Shown here: positions 1 through 4,446 of the stretch, in pieces
How positions within the stretch are numbered: position 1 is the stretch's first letter
How the letters are laid out: every line of letters starts with the position of its first letter
NCBI GenBank assembly: GCA_030679025.1
Contig: JAUXTV010000137.1
Location: 1-5,282 of the forward strand
DNA: 5,282 nt
Direction of reading: 5' to 3'
Origin: Candidatus Woesearchaeota archaeon
Lineage (GTDB): Archaea > Nanobdellota > Nanobdellia > SCGC-AAA011-G17 > UBA489
Notes under the pieces: generated by a model
What the model was told of the DNA's origin: nothing
The model's input: the letters and a program-made list of their open reading frames with translations, nothing else
Database searches by the model: none
Program-made: the position numbers and the translations under genes

Positions 1-165
1 TCCTTTTTCTATAAGCTTGTATAAAGTTTCATATATTTTGCCGCCAGATATTCTTGCCTCTTGGACAACTTCTCCGCTCTTTGCCTTGCCCAATCTCAAT
101 AATGCCAAATAAGTGGCAGCTTCATTCTGCGTCAGACCGCATTCATAGAGAATATCTTCATACAT
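1..165 (-). CDS. TrmB-family HTH transcriptional regulator (N-terminal fragment, runs off left edge)
   Basis: Reading the minus strand from the ATG at 165-163 gives 55 open codons to the window edge, beginning MYEDILYECGLTQNEAATYL. Seen: 'GLTQNEAATYLALLRLGKAKSGEVVQ' followed by 'ARISGGKIYETLYKLIEKG'. This is the typical N-terminal winged-helix pattern of TrmB-like regulators, with a 'GLT..EA..Y..LL..G..tg.ei' helix pair and a recognition helix containing 'R..IYe.L..L...G'. Family knowledge: TrmB-type proteins bind DNA near promoters, often of sugar or metabolite genes, through this domain, with a C-terminal effector or dimerisation part that is not in the window. The ligand and targets cannot be inferred. 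The gene diverges from the small protein gene at 223 and probably shares its TATA element, leaving a leader of only a few nucleotides. A GTG at 177 is an alternative in-frame start. A stand-alone MarR- or ArsR-like HTH is less likely. Confidence 0.82.
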   Translation of the reverse strand, partial: MYEDILYECGLTQNEAATYLALLRLGKAKSGEVVQEARISGGKIYETLYKLIEKG

Positions 166-192
166 CTTACATACCACTAGGTGGAAGGAAGT

Positions 193-200
193 ATTTAAAT
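193..200. promoter_or_regulatory. Palindromic TATA box, probably shared by two divergent genes
   Basis: ATTTAAAT is a perfect palindrome lying between the divergent genes. Its centre is about 26 bp before the ATG at 223 on the plus strand and about 31 bp before the ATG at 165 on the minus strand. Archaeal transcription usually starts about 25 bp downstream of the TATA centre, so the plus transcript would begin at or beside its start codon (leaderless) and the minus transcript would have about a 5-nt leader. A purine-rich GGAAGGAAG (183-191) precedes it on the plus strand, as expected of a BRE. On the minus strand AAGCAAC sits in the same relative position. This is inferred from spacing only. 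Confidence 0.6.
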
Positions 201-222
201 GTTGCTTTTGGCGGATACTATC

Positions 223-711
223 ATGGAAAACCTAGAAACTAAACTACAGGAACCTAAGAAGATTGTAATAATCGCAGATGACACTCGCCTGATAAAGTAT
301 GCTATCGACCAAGGCATGACTTTTGTAGTTTACACATCTGAATCAGCATATGAAGACTCAGTCATCTTCGAACGCTCTCAAAGACATTCTCTTGGAGATT
401 TTACTCGTAAATCTGTTGTGGGCGCAGGCTATAGGGTAGGAGCCTCATTTACTTTAGATGCCATTTATCTAACAGCTGCAGGAGCCATCGGATATTATAT
501 GGCTAAAAAGGCTGGCTTAGAAGAAAGCATCGCGCAATCTGCATCTGATTTTGTTAAGAATCTGGATCCTGCAAAATTAGCTCGCGTGACTGTAGCAGTT
601 GTTCTTATCAACTTTGCAGATTACGCTTTGGATATTACCAATAGACTTGATAGAGGAATAAGAAGTATTGGTAGAAATATTGTTAATCTGGTAAAGAGTA
701 AGAAAGATTGA
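223..711 (+). CDS. Hypothetical protein, 162 residues, two weakly hydrophobic segments
   Basis: I do not recognise this family. The ATG at 223 is preferred over the in-frame ATG at 199. The latter overlaps the last base pairs of the TATA element, while 223 lies at the spacing of a leaderless start and removes an odd MLLLADTI prefix. The protein begins MENLETKLQEPKKIVIIADD, so a short charged leader is followed by a beta-strand-like IVIIADD (14-20) and then 'MTFVVYTSESAYEDSV' (32-46), suggesting a small alpha/beta region. Two hydrophobic stretches follow at about 74-94 (ASFTLDAIYLTAAGAIGYYMA) and 120-138 (ARVTVAVVLINFADYAL). They could be membrane helices or buried amphipathic helices; both carry an Asp. 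The tail is basic (RSIGRNIVNLVKSKKD). Base composition is near that of the core genes (27 G/C in 481-540). It ends 7 bp from the convergent NadM-fusion stop. Its divergence from a TrmB-like gene hints at control by that regulator. Confidence 0.8.
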   Translation: MENLETKLQEPKKIVIIADDTRLIKYAIDQGMTFVVYTSESAYEDSVIFERSQRHSLGDFTRKSVVGAGYRVGASFTLDAIYLTAAGAIGYYMAKKAGLEESIAQSASDFVKNLDPAKLARVTVAVVLINFADYALDITNRLDRGIRSIGRNIVNLVKSKKD

Positions 712-715
712 ACTC

Positions 716-720
716 TTTTT
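716..720 (+). terminator. Possible T-tract terminator of the hypothetical gene
   Basis: A run of five T follows the TGA at 709-711 by four bases. Archaeal RNA polymerase can terminate on short U-tracts without a hairpin, and none is visible here. The run extends into the stop codon of the convergent gene, so the two transcripts probably overlap slightly. Confidence 0.3.
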
Positions 721-1888
721 AAGCATTTAAACTCTTTAGCCTAGCTGAGAAATTAATTTTTTTAAGAAACTCAAAGGCTGATTTAGGAAGTCCTTTTTTA
801 TTTGGACCCTTTAACCATCTTTTTCTAATCATTCCTGAACTTATTTTACCACCTGATCTGCCGGAAGCTTCATCGAATGTTTCTATGTTCCATGAAATTT
901 TAGACTTATGACTTAGAAATAATTTAAGAACATTTTGATTTCCTGTTAATAGAGTATCGAATGATCCTACAATCTTAAGTGTGTGTTTTACATAGTTTGT
1001 ATCATTAATGATATCAGGAATATGATAAATGGTATAATTTTTAATTCCATATTCTTTCATTATATATCTAATTTTCTTTTCCCTTTCTTGCACTGTCAAT
1101 GGATTATGTTTTTCACTACTTTTTTGTGAGGATCCAATACCAATCTTAATAAAAAATCCAGCATCGTGATATCTCTTTATCAAATTTAAATGGCCTAAAT
1201 GCATGGGCTGGAATCTCCCTATAATAAATGCACTTTTTTCAGGTATATTTTTATAAGTAGACTGATAAAATTGTTTTGCTGAAACATAATAGGGCAACCC
1301 TAATTTTTTAGCGATCTTCCTTGTCTCTTGCCTATATCCAAATAAGGCTATGGGATTTATTCTTATAAATTTATGAAAAACAGCCTCATTGTACTCTACT
1401 AATCTAAATTTTTGATGAGGGAGATATTTAAATCCATTTTCTTTTCTAAATCTGTTGACCTCTGTCCATACTATTTTTGGAGAGTTGTATCTTTCTACCA
1501 TGGTATTAAAATCTTTGAAGATAAATTTATTAAATCCGGGAATTAAAGTGTGATTATAATACACATGCAGATTATTCTTTATTCTATAATAATGAACTAT
1601 AATTTTATCTGTAGCACTTAACAGAACTAAATCGAAAGGAATTATATAATCTGGCTCTTGAATAGTTGTAAAAATTATTCCTTGGGACCTATATGTCTTC
1701 ATATATTTTTTGCTGAGAATTGTGCATGATAGACGTCTTTTTCTACCAAAGCTTTTGGTATTTGGTTTTATTGTTCTCGTTTTAACCATATCATAAACAG
1801 TTTGATAGGTTACTTTCTTTTTTCCTTGTAGAGTTTTTGTTGCGAAGTCCTCTTCAAGCGATTTAACGTAATATACTTCTTTTTTCAT
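719..1888 (-). CDS. NMN adenylyltransferase (NadM-like) domain fused to an unknown ~218-residue N-terminal region
   Basis: From the ATG at 1888 the protein has 389 residues. Seen in the C-terminal part (about 219-389): AFIIGRFQPMHLGH at 220-233, containing the GRFQPxHxGH nucleotide-binding motif; GIGSSQKS at 250-257; NPLTVQER at 262-269; TGN at 315-317; and the late basic motif ISSGMIRKRW at 349-358. This order matches archaeal NadM, which makes NAD and PPi from NMN and ATP in the cytosol. Normal archaeal NadM has about 170 residues, so this copy carries some 218 extra at the front. That region has no Nudix box and no motif I can name. It is basic and aromatic-rich, with 'DYIIPFDLVLLSATDK' near 80-95. 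The usual small Thr of the late motif is replaced by Met (SSGMIRKR), which may alter activity. An in-frame ATG at 1951 would add 21 residues but overlap the upstream methyltransferase by 50 bp. The ATG at 1888 leaves a 13-bp gap and is preferred. It is co-directional with, and probably cotranscribed with, the methyltransferase. Composition is very AT-rich (9 G/C in 1021-1080). The true substrate is uncertain; another nucleotidyl transfer is possible. Confidence 0.8.
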   Translation of the reverse strand: MKKEVYYVKSLEEDFATKTLQGKKKVTYQTVYDMVKTRTIKPNTKSFGRKRRLSCTILSKKYMKTYRSQGIIFTTIQEPDYIIPFDLVLLSATDKIIVHYYRIKNNLHVYYNHTLIPGFNKFIFKDFNTMVERYNSPKIVWTEVNRFRKENGFKYLPHQKFRLVEYNEAVFHKFIRINPIALFGYRQETRKIAKKLGLPYYVSAKQFYQSTYKNIPEKSAFIIGRFQPMHLGHLNLIKRYHDAGFFIKIGIGSSQKSSEKHNPLTVQEREKKIRYIMKEYGIKNYTIYHIPDIINDTNYVKHTLKIVGSFDTLLTGNQNVLKLFLSHKSKISWNIETFDEASGRSGGKISSGMIRKRWLKGPNKKGLPKSAFEFLKKINFSARLKSLNA

Positions 1889-1901
1889 GGTTTTCTTTAG
1901 T

Positions 1902-2696
1902 TCATTTGGCCTTAAAAACACTTCGTGTACCCCACCAAATTGAACTATCATTCTTGTATTTGTCGCTATCTTTAAGTTTAGTCAAATAGAGAGTGGAGTT
2001 TCCATCATATTGCAGGTTAAGCTTTAAGGGATTGTGCTTATTCTTCTCTATGATTAAAGTGTGTTTATCTTTCTTTTTATTGAAAATAGTACCAGAGATT
2101 TTAAATCCTTTTTTCCTAAATTTATTTAGATATTGACTTAATTTAACGATCTTTTCTTTTCTATAGATTACAAATCTAGGTGTTTCTTCATTTAGTTTTA
2201 AAAAATCTGGAGAACCTGTGCTGTAGCTTGAATCTATATGAAGGTAGGCCTTTCCTCCTACTTTTAAAACTCTCCATACCTCTTCAAGAACTTTTGCCTT
2301 ATTGCCAATATAATGAAATGAAACTTGACTTATGATTATATCAAAAAAATTAGATCTAAACCTCAAACCTTCTCCTGCATCGAAAAAATATGGCTTTGGC
2401 AGATTAGCATTTGGTATTACCATTCCGAAGAGTTTAGCATTTTTGAGAAAGTCACTTTTCTTATACATATTTCCTGTTTTTTTATTATTTACACCATATA
2501 ACTCAACATTATTATTAGGAAATTTAGCTCTTAACTCCAATAAACATTTGCCTTCTCCAAATCCTATTTCTAGAACTCTTACTGTTTTTTCAGTTTTTAA
2601 TTTTAAGGCTATATCTTTTTCTATGACTTGCTTTCCAAACCTTTTCTCCATCTTTTTTAATCCGCGAGAACGATACCAGAGACTCTTTTTTTTCAT
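1902..2696 (-). CDS. Class I SAM-dependent methyltransferase, substrate unknown
   Basis: A complete 264-residue protein. Seen: motif I VLEIGFGEGK at 41-50 (glycine-rich SAM loop), an acidic strand end ELYGVN at 65-70, a DAGEGLRFRSNFFDIIISQVSFHYI block at 106-130 (motif IV region of the Methyltransf_11 type), and EVWRVLKVGGKAYLHI at 139-154, the usual 'RvLkpGG' strand-5 hairpin. These define a Rossmann-fold methyltransferase. The target (protein, RNA or small molecule) cannot be read from the sequence. The N-terminus is strongly basic (MKKKSLWYRSRGLKKMEKRF), which would suit a nucleic acid partner but is only suggestive. The C-terminal 100 residues are lysine-rich and do not match a family I know. 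It is first in a two-gene unit with the NadM fusion (13 bp between them) and has a promoter that appears leaderless. Composition is AT-rich (12 G/C in 2461-2520), unlike gatD next door. Confidence 0.85.
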   Translation of the reverse strand: MKKKSLWYRSRGLKKMEKRFGKQVIEKDIALKLKTEKTVRVLEIGFGEGKCLLELRAKFPNNNVELYGVNNKKTGNMYKKSDFLKNAKLFGMVIPNANLPKPYFFDAGEGLRFRSNFFDIIISQVSFHYIGNKAKVLEEVWRVLKVGGKAYLHIDSSYSTGSPDFLKLNEETPRFVIYRKEKIVKLSQYLNKFRKKGFKISGTIFNKKKDKHTLIIEKNKHNPLKLNLQYDGNSTLYLTKLKDSDKYKNDSSIWWGTRSVFKAK

Positions 2697-2716
2697 GGAT
2701 TTTCTTACTCTTCTCT

Positions 2717-2734
2717 TTTATAAAAAGGTTGCTT
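2717..2734 (-). promoter_or_regulatory. TATA/BRE promoter of the methyltransferase-NadM unit
   Basis: On the minus strand AAGCAACC is followed by TTTTTATAAA. The TATA centre (about 2721-2724) is 25-28 bp before the ATG at 2696, so transcription should start at or next to the start codon, giving a leaderless mRNA. No Shine-Dalgarno sequence is seen before this ATG, in agreement. The T5 stretch on the same strand (2726-2722) lies about 27 nt after the gatD stop and may also help end the gatD transcript. AAGCAAC recurs just upstream of the minus-strand TATA element at 193-200. Confidence 0.6.
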
Positions 2735-2753
2735 CTCTGATCTCTTTCAACTA

Positions 2754-4064
2754 TTACAAGAAATCTTCATGTAAAGATCGCTTAGTTATTTCTCCACGCA
2801 GATTTTCATGCATGAGAGCTGCTACCTGAGTTTTAGGATAATTACTGAGCAACCAAGCTAGCTTGATGAAAGCTGTTTCTGGCAAGATATCGAGATAATC
2901 TCCCAAGACTCCTGCCTCTTTGAGCACACGACCTGGAGAATAGACATTCAGATTAATACGACCGAATAAGGTTTGTGATGTAATGACTACTGGTATTTTT
3001 TTAGCCAATTGTTGAATGACTTTGAAGATCTTCTCATGCTCTTTGGTTTCTTTATCTAGGGTGTTAATAGGTAAATGACCCATACCAGTTCCTTCCAGAA
3101 CTAAACCCTGGAAGGTAGAATAGACTTCAAACTGTTTTGCATACATATGTGTATGTGTTTTGAGTAATCCTACTTTGAGATCTTCTTTGAAGGGTTTAAC
3201 AACGAGCTTTCTTGCTTTGTCTACTTTATGATACTGTTGATTAATCCAGGTGATTTTTCCTTCTTTAGTAATACGAGCGAAAGGTCTAGCATTGACTGTT
3301 TTAAAAGCATCTCGTCTACTGGTGTGGAATTTTCTTGTTTTTGTTGCTGGTAATAAGACACAACTCTCATCACTACTGGTTTCATGCATACATAACCCTA
3401 CTTCTCCAAAATCTGATTGACTAATGAAGCGAAATGCTGACAAGAGATTTAATGCTGCATCCGAACTACCACGATCAGAAGAACGCTGACTTCCTACTAA
3501 AATAACTGGAATAGGAAGATGTTCCAAAGCGAAGGCTAAAGCTGCAGAAGTATAGGCAATAGTATCAGTACCGTGGGTAATAATTATACCGTCAACACCT
3601 TCTTTGATCTCTTTCTGAATTTCTTTTGCTAAGATATTATAATGGGGAAATCTCATATCTTCTGAAGACATGTTACGAAGTAAACGAGAACGAACATTGG
3701 CTGTTTCTGTGAGTTGTGGATACTTGGCAATGATTTCTTCTGGTGTGAATCGACCAACGACTCCGCCAGTTGCATAATCTATTTCTGATGCAATAGTACC
3801 ACCAGTATGGAGAATAGCAATAGTCTTGAGCTCTTTTTTATGTTGAACACTAGGCAACTTAGTTTTTTCCTGAACAATAACAGTAGCTTTTTCTTTTTTG
3901 ACTGCTGTTATAGACTTTTTCTTGAGAACCATGTTATATCCAGTCTTTAATTTGAGCACTACATTTTCTGCATTCGGTGAAGGCATAAGAACACCAATAT
4001 GTTGTTTTTCCTTTGTAGTGAGAAGAACGCTATCACCTGGTGTAAACTCATCTTTTTTAGGCAT
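2754..4064 (-). CDS. gatD: Glutamyl-tRNA(Gln) amidotransferase subunit D
   Basis: GatD is the asparaginase-like subunit of archaeal GatDE. It releases ammonia from glutamine (or asparagine), which GatE uses to convert Glu-tRNA(Gln) to Gln-tRNA(Gln) in the cytosol. From the ATG at 4064 the protein has 436 residues, the normal family length. Seen in order: an N-terminal barrel-like domain (about 1-60) with 'FTPGDSVLL', 'GVLMPSP' and 'VLKLKTGYNM', which is the GatD-specific addition that distinguishes it from plain L-asparaginase; a charged linker; then an asparaginase core with HTGGTIAS (86-93), HGTDT (164-168), VGSQRSSDRGSSDAALNL (190-207) and TKTRKFHTSRRDAF (241-254). The expected catalytic set is present: Thr90, Thr166, Asp167 and Lys242, by analogy with E. 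coli AnsB T12/T89/D90/K162. A GTG at 4079 is in frame, but it lies at or upstream of the predicted transcription start, so the ATG is preferred. gatE is not in the window. Divergent from ftsZ. Confidence 0.95.
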   Translation of the reverse strand: MPKKDEFTPGDSVLLTTKEKQHIGVLMPSPNAENVVLKLKTGYNMVLKKKSITAVKKEKATVIVQEKTKLPSVQHKKELKTIAILHTGGTIASEIDYATGGVVGRFTPEEIIAKYPQLTETANVRSRLLRNMSSEDMRFPHYNILAKEIQKEIKEGVDGIIITHGTDTIAYTSAALAFALEHLPIPVILVGSQRSSDRGSSDAALNLLSAFRFISQSDFGEVGLCMHETSSDESCVLLPATKTRKFHTSRRDAFKTVNARPFARITKEGKITWINQQYHKVDKARKLVVKPFKEDLKVGLLKTHTHMYAKQFEVYSTFQGLVLEGTGMGHLPINTLDKETKEHEKIFKVIQQLAKKIPVVITSQTLFGRINLNVYSPGRVLKEAGVLGDYLDILPETAFIKLAWLLSNYPKTQVAALMHENLRGEITKRSLHEDFL

Positions 4065-4095
4065 AAGAGGTGCAAACACACGTAGTTAATTAATG

Positions 4096-4105
4096 ATTTA
4101 TATAG
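4096..4105 (-). promoter_or_regulatory. TATA box of gatD
   Basis: CTATATAAAT on the minus strand has its centre near 4100. Transcription would therefore start around 4075, leaving about a 10-nt leader before the ATG at 4064 and no room for a Shine-Dalgarno site. A second AT-rich TATA-like stretch lies farther back near 4135-4145 (minus TTATATATAAA) and would give a leader of about 50 nt. The nearer one fits better. ATATAGT is repeated at 4100-4106 and 4110-4116, one helical turn apart. Confidence 0.6.
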
Positions 4106-4183
4106 TGCAATATAGTTATCGAAGTAAAACAATGTTTATATATAAGTTAAGAAATAGAAAATATCTATACGTTTGTTCATTCC

Positions 4184-4264
4184 TTGGCGGGAAAAAAACA
4201 ATATATCATTTCAACTTGGCGGTTGAAACACATTATAAATCGTGAACCTCGAAATTGGCGTTTC
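4184..4264. promoter_or_regulatory. Cluster of three TTGGCG boxes, two inside dyads (putative operator)
   Basis: TTGGCG occurs at 4184-4189, 4216-4221 and 4255-4260, all in the same orientation, in a region that is otherwise A/T-dominated. The first two are followed by another G (TTGGCGG). The second is the exact centre of a dyad with 7-bp arms: TTTCAAC at 4209-4215 and GTTGAAA at 4222-4228. The third is the exact centre of a dyad with 4-bp arms: GAAA at 4251-4254 and TTTC at 4261-4264. Starts are 32 and 39 bp apart, so not precisely phased on the helix. The cluster lies 100-170 bp upstream of the ftsZ TATA box and at a similar distance behind that of gatD. A shared regulator-binding site is the simplest reading; structured RNA is an alternative. 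No open reading frame of note overlaps it. Confidence 0.45.
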
Positions 4265-4275
4265 TTAGTTCTTAG
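4262..4275. repeat. Tandem heptamer TTCTTAG x2 (third copy at 4328-4334)
   Basis: TTCTTAG at 4262-4268 is followed directly by a second exact copy at 4269-4275. A third copy is found at 4328-4334, about 22 bp before the ftsZ TATA box. The tandem pair abuts the third TTGGCG dyad. It may be part of the ftsZ control region; chance recurrence in AT-rich DNA is not excluded. Confidence 0.35.
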
Positions 4276-4294
4276 TGAAACTTGTTTTCTCAAA

Positions 4295-4317
4295 ACTTAC
4301 ATCATGAATCAGTAAGT
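4295..4317. repeat. Inverted repeat upstream of the ftsZ promoter
   Basis: ACTTAC (4295-4300) and GTAAGT (4312-4317) form 6-bp arms around an 11-base centre. A shorter dyad, GTTTT-CTC-AAAAC (4284-4296), lies directly before it. The position, about 40 bp before the ftsZ TATA box, is where an archaeal activator site could lie. There is no T-tract, so it does not look like a terminator. Confidence 0.35.
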
Positions 4318-4355
4318 CTTATTTTGTTTCTTAGATGGTATCATACTCAACTACC

Positions 4356-4363
4356 ATATAAAT
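4356..4363 (+). promoter_or_regulatory. TATA box of ftsZ
   Basis: ATATAAAT, extending as ATATAAATATT, is the best TATA match on the plus strand before ftsZ. It predicts a transcription start near 4385 and a 5' leader of about 60 nt. This is unlike the leaderless or near-leaderless arrangement of the other promoters in the window. Confidence 0.6.
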
Positions 4364-4420
4364 ATTATGGTGCTCGAGAATATACAATAACAAAAAAAAA
4401 CAAACAAGGAAACAAAACCT

Positions 4421-4437
4421 GGGGAACGCAAAGGGGG
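4421..4437 (+). promoter_or_regulatory. G-rich ribosome-binding region in the A-rich ftsZ leader
   Basis: The predicted leader (about 4385-4446) is almost all A and C except for GGGG at 4421-4424 and GGGGG at 4433-4437. The second tract ends 9 bases before the ATG at 4447 and is the likely Shine-Dalgarno site, although GGGGG pairs imperfectly with the usual anti-SD. It supports the choice of ATG 4447. The role of the first tract is unknown. Confidence 0.5.
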
Positions 4438-4446
4438 AAAAACACA

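Noticed and set aside
54..242. Open frame on the plus strand, 62 codons
   Set aside because: It overlaps the TrmB-like gene antisense, the promoter and the start of the hypothetical gene in another frame; no RBS or family signal.
2332..2829. Open frame on the plus strand, 165 codons
   Set aside because: Antisense to the methyltransferase and the end of gatD; it is an artefact of the AT-rich opposite strand and crosses a promoter.
4077..4079. GTG as the start of gatD
   Set aside because: It would lie at or upstream of the predicted transcription start; the ATG 15 bases downstream matches the family N-terminus.
3898..4089. Open frame on the plus strand, 63 codons
   Set aside because: Antisense to the N-terminal domain of gatD, with no independent support.
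4184..4194. TTGGCGGGAAA looks like a eukaryotic E2F site
   Set aside because: Archaea have no E2F, and the other two TTGGCG boxes lack the GGGAAA extension. The likeness is taken as chance; only the repeated core is reported.
4216..4260. Possible tRNA-like element, from GGTTC- and TCGAA-like bits
   Set aside because: No acceptor stem, anticodon arm or correctly spaced T-loop can be folded from it.
4300..4320. Possible C/D box sRNA on the minus strand (CTGA, 3 bases, ATGATGT)
   Set aside because: It could be a D'/C' pair, but no C box lies at guide distance before it and no D box after it.
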